A stretch of DNA of 64,000 nt from assembly GCA_041401985.1 (NCBI GenBank), contig JAWKTE010000001.1, forward strand, positions 362,989-426,988, read 5' to 3'. The stretch comes from JACKHA01 sp041401985 (lineage in GTDB: Bacteria; Planctomycetota; Phycisphaerae; Phycisphaerales; UBA1924). The notes beneath the pieces were generated by a model. The model was not told the DNA's origin, did no database searches, and saw nothing but the letters and a program-made list of their open reading frames with translations. How positions within the stretch are numbered: position 1 is the stretch's first letter; every line of letters begins with the position of its first letter. The position numbers were made by a program, and so were the translations under genes. This document shows, in pieces, positions 52,110 through 62,795 of this stretch.

Positions 52110-54190
52110 CTACTGCTCCGCTCGCAGGTCATCCAGGAACTCCGAGGCGGGCTCCACCGCAGTCACGAGCAAGTGGTCGCGCGCTCTCGTGCACGCGACG
52201 TAGAGCAAGTGGCGCTCCGTCTCGTACACAGCCTGCAGGTCGGCGCCGTCGGTCACCGAGGAAATGCGTGCCTGTGATGGCACCACCTCGTCATCGCACG
52301 CTGCGACGACAACTGCCCGGAACTCAAGCCCCTTGGCCTCGTGCATCGTGCATAGAGCGATGGTGTTCTCGGGCTGCACACCATCGGACCGAAGCTCCAC
52401 ACCCTCAAACCCTGCTGCCTTTGCCGCCGTCTTGGCACGCGGCATCTCCTCTGGCGAGCGCACGACAACAAGCACTTCCGTCGGTCGCACACCGTCCTGC
52501 AACCGGGCCCGGATCCACTCGCCGATCGCCCCGGCTTCTCGCTCAGCAGACTCGGCGAGAAACACCTCCGGCTCCGGACCGCTCAGCACCGACACGGTGC
52601 CCGACCTGTCCTCAGAAGCGCCGTCCACGTCGCTGAGCACGCGATCAAGGAGCAGGTCGGCCCTCCTCCTGATCTGGTGCGACGTGCGGTAGTTGACTCG
52701 CAGGGTTTGCGATCGCCCCCTCACGTCGACGCCGAGCGACACCCAGGAGAAGGGCGTCCGAAAGATCTGCTGCCCGACGTCGCCGGCGAAGAACAGACCG
52801 TTCGGACGGCCGCCAGCAATCGCCGCGAGATACCGCAGCTGCGGCACGCTCACGTCCTGGGCCTCGTCCACGACCACATGGTCCGCGGGGGCGTGCTCGC
52901 CCGTGCTCGCGTGCGATGTCAACGCCCCGAACACCATCGCGGCGGTGACCAAGCCCTGACTTTGCAGCGACTGCCGGACACGCTCGAACACGTCCCACAG
53001 AGCTCGCCTCCTCGACTCCGGGAGCCGAGTCCTGCGGCCCAACCGCGCAACGTCCCTGTACGCCTCCCACGTGTCGAGCTGCCACGCGTCGACCACCTCG
53101 TTCCACTCGCTGACGAGGAAGTCCAAGGAGTGCGCTCCCGAATCCTCGTCGCTGGCCGCGTCCCGCAGCAGCTTGCGGAGCATCGCCGGTGTCACCGGCT
53201 TCGCATGGCCGAACGCACGCTCGTACTCAGCCAGCCCAAGCTCGTCGAGGGACCGCACCACGATGCGCCGGCGCACCTCGGTGTCAGCACCGACCAGGCA
53301 GTCCATCTTCTGTCGCAGCAGCCGAGCCAGCTGCACCGAGAAGGTCGTCAGCAACACACGTCCGCCGGTCGACCGAGCCAGGTGCGCGCCGCCCGGTGCA
53401 GCGCGACCACCGTCTTGCCCGTGCCCGCGGAGCCTCCGACGCGAGCGGGGCCATTGAATGACCGCTCGACGATGTCCCGCTGGGCAGGGTGCAGGAACAC
53501 CGTCCACCGCTCCCACGGGTACTCGAGCGCGAGCTTGAGTTCCTCAACGTCGGTCACCACGCGGAAACGTCTCTGAGCGTCCGGGTGGGCAAACGGGTCG
53601 GACCCCACGGGCGCCGCAGCCGGAACCGTCGGCACGGTTCCCGTCGCCAGATTCAGCACCGCTTCTGCCGCCTCCGCGGGCAGATGCTCGGCGAGCTGCA
53701 GCAACTCGTCCTCGTCGGCTTTCAACAGGTCGGCGACCCACTCCTCCGGAACGCCATACGACAGCAGCTGCTCGGTCGTGCACCCTTCCAACGCCGGAGC
53801 GGCCCCGGTGGGCTCGGCCGCCGGGGCCGCCACCGGCTCGAACACCTCGATCTCCCGCACCAGCTCGCGCAGCTCGACGATCTGCATCGCCCCCGTCGAA
53901 GGGTGCCGCTCGATCCTCCGCCGCTCCGCCCATTGGTACGCCTTGTCGTGATGGTCGACGTAGCACAGCAGCAGGCTCGACTCCGACCGGTGGACGATGA
54001 TCCGGATATCGCGGCCGGCCCGCACGGACCAGAACGCCTTGTCCTTGGCCCGGTCCAGCTTGTGGAACTGCAGCCCCGGGTTCGCGGGGTTCAGCTGCAT
54101 GTCGAACGCCGCGGTCTTGACGGCCTTCTGCTCCTCGCCCGTCAGCCGGGCAAGGCCGCTCGAGAACGTGTCGGCGATGCGGAACTCCAT
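52110..54190 (-). pseudogene. UvrD-like helicase with RelE/ParE-like N-terminus, frameshifted
   Basis: The 5' part (54190-53348) encodes a ParE/RelE-like domain (LARLTGEEQKAVKTAAFDMQ ... SVRAGRDIRIIVHRSE) and the helicase Walker A GGSAGTGKT (residues 252-260). Reading continues in another frame from about 53400 to 52110 with helicase motifs HVVVDEAQDV, NYRTSHQIRR, HEAKGLEFRA and LLYVACTRARDH. The break lies in GGTGCGCGCCG at 53381-53391: removing two bases restores HRAAHLARSTGGRVLLTTF. The gene is disrupted unless this is a sequencing error. It is last in the defence operon. Confidence 0.75.
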
Positions 54191-54194
54191 GGCT

Positions 54195-54833
54195 TCAGTC
54201 CCCCTTCGCCTTCAACGCCGGAACAACGGTCGGCCAGAAGTACCGTACCGGTCCGAGCCAATAGGTCTGCGGGTCCTGCTCAGAGCGATCTCGCTTCTCC
54301 GACAGGTCCGTCGACCAGCGACCAGAGAATCCTTCACGAGCCGCGACGGCCGAGAGGACGGCGTCGCATTCGTGCTCGGTCGCGTTCGCGCACGTGACAC
54401 CGAACCTGGCGAATGCCTCGTCGTACCCAGCAAGGTCAAGGGCCCGCAGCAAGGCCTTGGGGTGCGACTCCGTGACGCCGCCCACGCCGCATCGCCTTCG
54501 GACCACGTCGACGAACATCGCGCCCTGCACCAACGCCGCACCTTGGAGAGAATTCGCGGACTGGACAGTGCCGCCGGCGATGCGGTGGGTATCCCGTATC
54601 CATCGGTCAGCATGCCGCCCACCAGCGCGAGCCGACGACCACCAAAGCGGCGCATCAACGCCGACGGCACTGATCGACGTCACGCCCGTGTCGACCAGCC
54701 AATCGACCGCCTCGTCCGCACAACTGGCGATCCAGGTCTGGGCTGGCTCGCCGTCGCGCAGAACCGCCACCCCGAACGCTCGCTTGCCCCCCGGGTCGGC
54801 GCCCACCCACACCTTGGAGCCTGCCGCCGTCAT
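54195..54833 (-). CDS. DUF429 protein
   Basis: This 212-residue protein starts with VWVGADPGGKRAFGVAVL, the RNase H-like fold opening of DUF429. It has SAVGVDAPLWW and TESHPKALLRAL (the conserved His/Lys). Function is unknown; the fold suggests a nuclease or nucleotide-binding role. It overlaps the methyltransferase stop by 4 bp (ATGA), so it belongs to the defence operon. Confidence 0.75.
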   Translation of the reverse strand: MTAAGSKVWVGADPGGKRAFGVAVLRDGEPAQTWIASCADEAVDWLVDTGVTSISAVGVDAPLWWSSARAGGRHADRWIRDTHRIAGGTVQSANSLQGAALVQGAMFVDVVRRRCGVGGVTESHPKALLRALDLAGYDEAFARFGVTCANATEHECDAVLSAVAAREGFSGRWSTDLSEKRDRSEQDPQTYWLGPVRYFWPTVVPALKAKGD

Positions 54834-57606
54834 TCCACCCTGAACACCTTCATCACCTCGTCCCCGAGGTGGTTGATCACCTTCACCGCGATCTTTCCGC
54901 TCCTGGGCTTCGCAAACGCCCGCGACGTGTCGCTCCGCAGCGTCGCCCACGCCTCCTCGTTGATCTCGGCCTTGAGCGTCGTCTTGAGCGCCTTGTACGG
55001 GTCGTTGGCCCCCAGGAAGTACGCCTGGCGGACGAAGAACGACTCCTCGTTGTAGTCCGTGTCGATGAACCAGCAGGCGATGCCCTCGGCCCCGTCGCTC
55101 CGCACCTCGCCGGTCTGCGGGTGGAACACGTCCACACCGTTGATCTTCACGCGCACGAAGTCGTAGTCCCCCAGGTTCGCGCCCTTCGGCGCGTCCTCCG
55201 GCGGCAGGATCTCGATGTCCGGCTCGCCGAAGATCACGAACAGGTTGCCCTTGCCCGTCGGCTTCAGCTCGCTGCCCATGTGCAGCTCCGCGTTCATGCG
55301 GGCCTTGAGCACCGGGATCCGCCCCAGCTTGTTGAACTCGCTCGCGTGGGCCTCGAAGTTGAACGCGCACGCGATCAGCACGTCGAAGTCCGCGTCGCCG
55401 GCCTCCCGCGCCGCCACCACCAGGTCCTGGCGCGACACCGTGCCGAACTCCGGCCCCACGAAGATCGCCGCCCGCTTCGCCTTCGCGCCCCCCCCTCCGA
55501 GTACCGTCCCTCGGCGCAGATGTACCGCCCCGGCCACGGGGCGATCGACGAGAACACGACCTTGTCCTCCTTGTGGGCCTGCTGCACGCCCGCGGCCTTC
55601 AGGTTCTCCAGCACCATCGCCGCGAAGTCACCGGCCCCCTCGTCCACCACCCGCGGCGACGCCGGGTCGATCAGCTCGTCGTCGGCGTCCACGCCCAGCG
55701 TCCGGTGCGGCGACAGGCTCTCCACCGTGAACGGCCCGGCCACCCGCACCTTCTTCCTGTCCTCGTACGGCTTGTCGTACAGGAACTCGAAGTCGGCCTT
55801 GGCCGCGATCGACGCGTCGATCTCCTTCTGGCGGGCGATGCGCTGCTCCCACCAGCGGGCGTGGGACTCCCTGGCGTCCTTCGCCCAGTCCTTCCCCGCC
55901 TCGCGCGGGATATCCGACTCCTCCCACTTCTTCCCCAGAGCCTTGTTCAGCGTGGCCCGCAGGGGCTCCAGCCGCTGCTGGAACCGCTCCCAGATCACGT
56001 CGATCTCCGCGTTGTTGGCGATGCTCTTGAGCGTGATGTGCGGGACACGCTCGTAGACGAAGCCGTGGCGGAGGCTGTTGTGGGTCGGAGCGCTGCTGGG
56101 GGCGGCGCCGGTGACCTCGGCCTCCTTGAGCTGGCCCTCGCGGCTGTCGGCCTTGAGGTAGGAGGGGTAGCGGGCGCCCATGATGCGGGCCCGGGCCAGG
56201 GCCAGGGCGACGCGGGAGGTGTCGATGGTGATCCAGCGGCGGCCCCACTGCTCCGCGACGTACGCCGTGGTGCCCGAGCCGCAGGTCGGGTCGACGACGA
56301 GGTCGCCGGGGTCGGAGGCCATCAACACGCACCTAGCGATCACCTTCACCGAGGTTTGGACAACATATGACTTGTTCTGCTCCGAAGACTGTTGATTCCA
56401 TGTGTTGTCAGTTTGTACATATGGAAAGTCATCCCGAGTGCGCACAAACTTCAATGTTCCGATTCTGCCTTTACCAAGGCCCGCTTGGTGAAGTCGATCG
56501 GCGACAGCCAGTCGTCTCAGTCCGTCCTCCGGGCACCTCCAGTCGTTGGAAGGGTTGTAGGTGGTGCCACGAAACGCAAACGAGTACACGTCCTGCACTG
56601 CGCTCGCTTGGAGCTGGTGCGTCGATTCGTCCTCGTGCTCGTCGGTCTTCGGTGCGTACAAGTCACGATACTTGTAGGACGACTTGGACTTTGCGTACCA
56701 AAGCACATAGTCGAAGACGTTGTTCAGTCCAGCGGTCGGCTTGGTCATCGCGGTACGGAAGTTGATTTGGCTAACAAAGTTCGCGTCTCCGAAGACCTCA
56801 TCAAGCAGTTGCCGCACACGATGCACATTTTCATCGCTGATCTGCACGAATATCGATCCCGACTCTGTGAGCAGATCTCTGGCAACGGCCAAGCGATCAC
56901 GCAAATAGCTCAAATAGGAGTGGATTCCGTCACGCCAAGTATCGCGAAACGCCCTAACCTGTTCGGGTTCACGAGTGATGTGATCAGCTTTTCCGTCTTG
57001 CACTTCCCTGCTCGTCGTCGACCACTGGAAGTTGCTGTTGAACTTGATGCCGTACGGCGGGTCGAAGTAGATGCATTGGACCTGGCCGCGGAGGCCCTCG
57101 CGCTCGGCCAGCGAGGCCATGACCTGGAGCGAGTCGCCCAGGATCATGCGATTGGACCAGTGGGCATCGTGCTGGTAGAACTCGGTCTTGGCGTCGCCCG
57201 CCGGCACGCCGTTGAAGTCCGCGAACAGGTCCAGCTGGTCCTCGATCGATTGGCCCCGCCCCTCGGCCAGCCGGCGCGCCAGTTCCGCGGCCTCGGTCTG
57301 CCGCCGCAGGTCGTCCACCAGCGCCTTGGGGTGCACTTTCTCCTGGATGAACAGCGGCGGCGCGGGCACCACCAGGTCCGACCAGTCCTGGTCGTCCTTG
57401 CCCCGCCACACCAGCTGCGGGTCCAGATCCCGGTTCCGCCGCTCGTACGCCACCCGCAGCGGCGACTGCAGCTCCTTGGCCATCACCGGTTCGAACTCCG
57501 CCGTCGGGATGTTCCGCCGCTTGGCCTCGTCATGCGTGAGCGTGACGACCGCCTTCTTCTTGAGTTTGGCGGCGGAGGACTTAGCCTTGGAGGGCTTCTT
57601 TGCCAT
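54830..57606 (-). pseudogene. site-specific DNA methyltransferase, frame broken at G8 tract
   Basis: The gene starts at 57606 and encodes a type III-like (Mod) beta-class methyltransferase. The catalytic motif is FDPPYGIKF (182-190), followed much later by PTCGSGTTAYVAEQWG (AdoMet binding). After YICAEGRYSEGG the frame breaks at eight G residues (plus strand C at 55488-55495). As sequenced, the frame ends at 55375 with a 743-residue product and an unrelated tail. Adding one G, or removing two, joins the downstream frame (AKAKRAAIFVGPEFGTVS), giving a 925-residue protein ending at 54830. It may be phase-variable, degenerate, or a sequencing error. Confidence 0.8.
55488..55495. repeat. homopolymer tract C8/G8 in methyltransferase gene
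   Basis: Eight C residues on the plus strand (G8 on the coding strand) mark the exact point where the methyltransferase frame breaks. Tracts of this length slip readily during replication in many bacteria. Confidence 0.85.
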
Positions 57607-57610
57607 GGCG

Positions 57611-59533
57611 TCAGTCGATCCCTTCGACACGGTACATGGAGACGAGCATCTCGGCCATCCGCCCGGTCCTGGCCTCGATGGCGTCCGCGGTCCACGCGGA
57701 CGCCGTGGCCAGGCTCTGGGTCGAGCCGGCGAGCGGGAACGCCAGGCGGTTGAGGGCGAGCCTGTTCCGGTAGCCGATATCGATCGGGTGGCCGAGCACC
57801 TTCCGCTGGGTGGCAAGCGCCTGCTTCTTCTCGAACGGGGCCGCGGCCAGCTTCGAGTTGTAGCCGCTCAGGGTCAGATTGCCCAGCCGGTCAACGTGCT
57901 GCTCGTGCAGGCGTGAGGCTTCACGGGCGTCGCCGCTGGCGAGCATCTGGGCCCACTCGTCGGAGATGTTCGGCGTCTGCGGCAGCACGTGCTCGACGGT
58001 CCAGATGTACTTGTCGGCGTCGTTGCGGGCCCAGAGATCGGGCCTGTACTCCCGTGTGTGCTGCGTCTCGTCCAGCTTCACCAGCAGGAAGCGGGTCATG
58101 AGGATGTTCGACGAGTACATCGGCCCCAGCAACGCATTGCGGAATGTGTCCAGTGAGGCGTAGCGACCCGCGGCGAACAGCTTCGAACGGAAGAACGCGG
58201 CGGTGAGGCGCTCGCCCGACTCGAGCCGCTGCTGGCAAGCCTCGACCAGCTCCATGTGGGCCTGGTCGAGGTCCCGGGTGCCGGGGACGTCGGTCACGTT
58301 GCGACGCACGTAATACCGCTGGAGCAGATCAACCGCCTCGCCCATGAACCCCGACTCGGTCGCGGAGGGCTCGAGCGATAGGAGGTAGAGCAGCACCTGG
58401 TGCGCCGGCGTCGCGTTGATGCGGTCCAGTTCGGCGAGTTGTTCGGCCAGCTCCCGGGTGAGCCGCTCCGGCAACTCCTCGGCATCGGGGGCGATCAGGT
58501 TGCCGTAGATCTCGGCGGCGTCGCAGAGCCGGTCGAACAGCGACTGGGCCCCCTGCTTGATGAGCCGCTCGTAGATCGCGATGATCTTCGACTTGATCGC
58601 ACGGGGAATGCCCTCGACCCGAACGGCCGGGTCCCACCGGAACGCGTTGTAGAAGTGCCGCAGAAACCGTTCCTGGTCGGTGGTGTCGGGCACGGCCGCC
58701 ACGATCGTCTGCCACCGCTCGTAGGACTCGTCGATGTTGACCTGGTGCTGCCGCTCCATCTCGGCCAGCATCTTGTTCTTGATGATGTCGATCGCCGAGA
58801 GGGGCACGCCTCGGTTGTTCAGGGTCTCGAACAGCGTGAAGGCGTCTGCCTGGCTGTTGACCGCGATGTGCACGAAGGTGAGCTGGTTGATCTTGGCCAC
58901 CAGCGCAAGCAGGGCGTTGGTGTCCTCGGGAGTGCGCTCGAGGAAGAACCGGTACGCGCGGGTGATCAGGCGTACGCCGAGATAGCGAGGCTTCTCTCTG
59001 GCCTTGATGAGGCCGCAGTCGCCGAGGTGGTACATGTAGTCGTTGAGGTTCGAGTTCTGGCTGCTCGGCTGCACGCGGAGGAAGCACATCTTCGACTGCT
59101 CGATCCAGCCGCCGGTCTCGCCGGAGCGGTACTCGCCTTCGCGCTTCTTGCGGACGAGCTTGTTCCGGAGGCTGCTCAGGGAGTTCTGGAACTCCTGGCG
59201 GTCTTCCTCGTCCTCGAACTCGAGGCCTTCTTGCAGCCCGCTCAGTCGCTTGTAGATCGCCAGCATGAGCAGCGACAGCGTGGTGAGCCGCTGCTGTCCG
59301 TCGACCACCTCGAAGATCACCTCGTCTCCCGGGCTGACCAGGTCTCCGTCGCGGACACAGATGATCGACCCCATGAAGTAGCCGGCATCGTTTTCGTCGA
59401 TGTCCTGGAGGAGGCGCTCCCAGTCGACCTTTCCCCACGTGTACTCCCGCTGATACTTGGGAACGTGGTAGTGCTCTCGCGCCCCCTGGTCGCTGCTGAT
59501 GATCTTCGAGAAGGGCATGCTGTGGGCGTTCAT
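57611..59533 (-). CDS. GmrSD-like restriction protein (DUF262-DUF1524)
   Basis: This 640-residue protein has an N-terminal DUF262 domain (YQREYTWGKVDWERLLQDI, VVDGQQRLTTLSLL) and a C-terminal DUF1524/HNH domain (WTVEHVLPQTPN ... RLGNLTLSGYNSKL). GmrSD-type enzymes cut modified DNA using NTPs. It is placed between the restriction helicase and the methyltransferase in the operon. It overlaps the helicase gene by 4 bp (ATGA). All core motifs are present. Confidence 0.85.
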   Translation of the reverse strand: MNAHSMPFSKIISSDQGAREHYHVPKYQREYTWGKVDWERLLQDIDENDAGYFMGSIICVRDGDLVSPGDEVIFEVVDGQQRLTTLSLLMLAIYKRLSGLQEGLEFEDEEDRQEFQNSLSSLRNKLVRKKREGEYRSGETGGWIEQSKMCFLRVQPSSQNSNLNDYMYHLGDCGLIKAREKPRYLGVRLITRAYRFFLERTPEDTNALLALVAKINQLTFVHIAVNSQADAFTLFETLNNRGVPLSAIDIIKNKMLAEMERQHQVNIDESYERWQTIVAAVPDTTDQERFLRHFYNAFRWDPAVRVEGIPRAIKSKIIAIYERLIKQGAQSLFDRLCDAAEIYGNLIAPDAEELPERLTRELAEQLAELDRINATPAHQVLLYLLSLEPSATESGFMGEAVDLLQRYYVRRNVTDVPGTRDLDQAHMELVEACQQRLESGERLTAAFFRSKLFAAGRYASLDTFRNALLGPMYSSNILMTRFLLVKLDETQHTREYRPDLWARNDADKYIWTVEHVLPQTPNISDEWAQMLASGDAREASRLHEQHVDRLGNLTLSGYNSKLAAAPFEKKQALATQRKVLGHPIDIGYRNRLALNRLAFPLAGSTQSLATASAWTADAIEARTGRMAEMLVSMYRVEGID

Positions 59534-62500
59534 CGCGTGACGCCTCCTGTCCCACCATCACCGGTGATTGCCCGGTCCACCATCGTGTCGAACTCGGCCC
59601 GTACCTTGGCCGCGAATTCGGACTGGATCTGATACACGTCCGTGAACTCCTGGAACGCCCAGCGGCCGAACTGCTTCAGCTGGTTCACGCCCGGCACCCA
59701 GTACGTGTCCATCGTCGCCTTCTTCTCCTTGGCGTCCTCGCGACGGTACCCCTTGATCTCGACGACCAGGTGCAGATGGTCGGGCGTCCCGTCGGCGTGC
59801 GGCGGTCGCCCGTCGTCCACGAGCACGATGAAGTCGGGGCGGTACCGCCGTGTCTCCGAACCGTAGAGGTAGGGCACCTCAAGACCCAGGCCGTGGTTCT
59901 TCACATAGGCCTTCACCCGTGGGTGGGACTCAGCGACGCGGCAGAACTCGGCCTCCCAGTCGCTGTCGAGCACCACCCAGTTGACGTGGCAGCGCTCGGC
60001 CGACGTCTCCCAGCGGTCCTTCTTGGACGTGTTGAAGCTCACGAAGGTGGTGGAGCCCTCCGGGTTGTACGGGTCGAGCAGCGCCTTGATCGGGTAGTCG
60101 CCCTCCAGCGAGCGCGTGATGCCGGCCGTGATGCGGGTGCACGCCATGTCGGCCAGCTCCTGGTACATGAGCTGGGCCGGGAACGTGTGGCCCTTGCACA
60201 CGAGGTGGTGGTCCAGCCAATCGCGGGTGATGCGCTTGAGCTGCCCGAATAGGTAGAGCTTGGGTTCCTCGCCAGGGTCACGCCACTTCGTCTCGATCAG
60301 CCGCTTGGTCAGATGGAACAGCAGCGTCGACTGGCGTACTTCGTCCAGGTGCTCAAGCGTGAGATCGATGCCCTCCCCGACGATGCCCTGGTTCCGTGTG
60401 ATCGAGGGACCGACAAGATCGGGCGTGAGCACGAGCGTGGACTCATCGTTGAACGAAGCGTCGAGCCGCTCCTTGGGGAGCTCGACGCGATAGCCCTCCA
60501 CACGCGGGAACCGGATCTCCAGGTGATCACGCTCGGGGCGGACCGCCTTGACGTGCACCGTTTCACGCGGCGCCTGCGGCGGCGCGATCGCCGGCTTGGC
60601 GGTGAAGTCGAAGGGAATGCCGAGCACGTCGGCGTACTCGATGTTGAACCTGTCGGACTCGTTCAGGTCGTACGACTGGCGTCGCAGTGCGCGACCGATG
60701 ACCTGCTCGCACAGCAGCTGGGTGCCAAACGCCCGAACGCCAAGGACGTGCGTGACGGTGTTGGCGTCCCAGCCCTCGGTCAGCATCGACACCGAGACGA
60801 CGCACCGGACCGACTCGCCGAGCCGGCCCTGCTTGCCCACGGTCTGCATGACCTCGCGGAGCAGGTCCTCGTCGGTCAGGTTCTCCGCCTGTCGGAGGTC
60901 GCCGGTGCGCTCGACGATCTCGCGGCGGAACCGCTCGATCTCGTCCGAGGCCATCTCACGGAACTGTCGATCGAGTGCGTCGCCCGACTCGAGCTGCTCG
61001 CTGTCGATGAGCAGCGTGCGAGGACGTGCGAGCGGGTTCCCGAACTCATCGAAGTTGCGGAACAGGGACAAGCGGCCGTTCTCGAGCGTCTCACTGCCGT
61101 CCGACTGCTTGCGGTAGAAGCCCGAGATGTAGTCGTACACGAGCTTGGAGGACGCCGTGTTGTTGCACACCACAATGAAGCACGGTGGAACCTTGATGCC
61201 CTCTTTCTCCCACAGCTCGTAGGTCTTCGCGTAGTGACCGTAGAGCGCGTCGAGCGCGGTCTGGAGCTGCGTGGGAATGCTCAGCGGGTCCAGCACGCCG
61301 CCCTTGCCCCGGCCCTTCTTCGGCATCTTCTTGCGTATGTGCTCCCAGAGGTTCCGGAATTTCGGCATGTCTCCTTCGGGAATGTTGTCGGCAACGGGGA
61401 CGCGGGGGAGCTTAACGATGCCGCACTCGATCGCGTCCATGAGCGAAAAGTCGCTCATCGTCCAGGGGAACAGCGTGCCCTCGGCATAGCCGGAGCCACG
61501 CAAGAAGAACGGCGTCGCCGAGAGATCGACGATGCGCGAGACGCCCAAGTGCTTCGACACCGACTCGAGGCCGGAGATCCACAGACGGGCCGCCTTCCGG
61601 TTGCTCTCCGCCTCCTCCTTCTCCTCGCCCACGATGTCGGACTCCTCGTCCTCGTCATCGGGCCTGGCTCGGTAGCAGTGGTGGGCCTCATCGTTGAGCA
61701 CCATGAGGCCCTTGATGCCCATGAGCCCGGGCATGACACGCTGGAGCATCTGGCCCTCGGTCTCGAGCGTCTGCAGCTCGGGACCTCGCCCCTGCAGCAG
61801 CGATCGGCCACCCGACGACAGCTGCATCGTCTCTCGGGGCTTGAAGGCGTGGTAGTTGGTGATCACGATCTTCGCACGGTCGAGATCGCCGAGCATGTCC
61901 GCCGGCACCAGTTCGCGGCTGCTGTAGTAGCTGTCGGGATCGTTCGGCTGGAGCACACGGAGCCGCTCTCTGATCGTGAGCCCCGGGGTGACAACCAGAA
62001 ACCCCCGCGTGAACTTCTTGCTCCCCGGACGCCGGACCGCGTTGACGGTCTGCCACGCGATGAGCATCGCCATGACGGTGGTCTTGCCCGCGCCGGTCGC
62101 GAGCTTCAACGCCAGACGAGCAAGACCGGGGTTCGACGCCTCGTTGGACGCATCCAGGTGATCCAGAAACGTGCGACCCTCTCGCCCTGCCTGCGGCGCA
62201 ACCTCGGTCAACCAGATCGCGGTCTCAACCGCCTCGACCTGGCAGAAGAACGGACGGATCCCTGCGAAGGGGTGGTGACGCCAGTGGTGCAAGAGGCGGG
62301 CGGTTTCCGGCGTGACCTGCCACTCGGTCTGGTTGCGCAGGGCACGCCACGCGTCGACACGGCGCCGCAGCGCGTTGATGATCGGCGTGGGGTCGTACTG
62401 CTGCGCTGCCGTCGAGAGCCCCGCGCCCTCGTCGAATACCATCTCGGCCTGGCCTTTGTCGCCCCGCTGCTTCTTGGGCTTGGGAATCGGGGAGATGAAC

Positions 62501-62625
62501 TCGGCCTTGCGGCGCGCGTCGATGATCAGGTTCGTGGGCTGGCCGTGGTTGTCCAGTTCCCAGTGCCGCGCCGGGTACTCGTACGGCGAGTTGAGTATCG
62601 GCCCCTTGAAGAATTCGTTCTGCAT
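59530..62625 (-). CDS. BPTD_3080-type restriction helicase-nuclease
   Basis: This 1031-residue protein has a helicase core with Walker A ATGAGKTT (176-183), NDEAHHCY, and motif VI VIGRALRRQSY. A C-terminal PD-(D/E)XK nuclease-like segment follows (RYRPDFIVLVDD ... LHLVVEIKGYR). It is similar to type III Res subunits and to the BPTD_3080-type family. With the methyltransferase and GmrSD it forms a restriction system. The ATG at 62625 was chosen as the first start in a conserved N-terminal region. The full length is intact. Confidence 0.85.
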   Translation of the reverse strand: MQNEFFKGPILNSPYEYPARHWELDNHGQPTNLIIDARRKAEFISPIPKPKKQRGDKGQAEMVFDEGAGLSTAAQQYDPTPIINALRRRVDAWRALRNQTEWQVTPETARLLHHWRHHPFAGIRPFFCQVEAVETAIWLTEVAPQAGREGRTFLDHLDASNEASNPGLARLALKLATGAGKTTVMAMLIAWQTVNAVRRPGSKKFTRGFLVVTPGLTIRERLRVLQPNDPDSYYSSRELVPADMLGDLDRAKIVITNYHAFKPRETMQLSSGGRSLLQGRGPELQTLETEGQMLQRVMPGLMGIKGLMVLNDEAHHCYRARPDDEDEESDIVGEEKEEAESNRKAARLWISGLESVSKHLGVSRIVDLSATPFFLRGSGYAEGTLFPWTMSDFSLMDAIECGIVKLPRVPVADNIPEGDMPKFRNLWEHIRKKMPKKGRGKGGVLDPLSIPTQLQTALDALYGHYAKTYELWEKEGIKVPPCFIVVCNNTASSKLVYDYISGFYRKQSDGSETLENGRLSLFRNFDEFGNPLARPRTLLIDSEQLESGDALDRQFREMASDEIERFRREIVERTGDLRQAENLTDEDLLREVMQTVGKQGRLGESVRCVVSVSMLTEGWDANTVTHVLGVRAFGTQLLCEQVIGRALRRQSYDLNESDRFNIEYADVLGIPFDFTAKPAIAPPQAPRETVHVKAVRPERDHLEIRFPRVEGYRVELPKERLDASFNDESTLVLTPDLVGPSITRNQGIVGEGIDLTLEHLDEVRQSTLLFHLTKRLIETKWRDPGEEPKLYLFGQLKRITRDWLDHHLVCKGHTFPAQLMYQELADMACTRITAGITRSLEGDYPIKALLDPYNPEGSTTFVSFNTSKKDRWETSAERCHVNWVVLDSDWEAEFCRVAESHPRVKAYVKNHGLGLEVPYLYGSETRRYRPDFIVLVDDGRPPHADGTPDHLHLVVEIKGYRREDAKEKKATMDTYWVPGVNQLKQFGRWAFQEFTDVYQIQSEFAAKVRAEFDTMVDRAITGDGGTGGVTR

Positions 62626-62795
62626 GGGTGTCGAGTCTCGCCGGACAGCTGAGTCCCCGGCACGCCCGTGCCGCCGAAGGGGTGCGGAGAGTCTACTGAC
62701 AAACGGCGATCGGGGTGTTCGCGCGGTGGGCATGGCGCGCGGGGTCTTCCCCGGCACACGCCTGTGTGCGTCGAGTGGACTCCCGTGGCGCCCAC

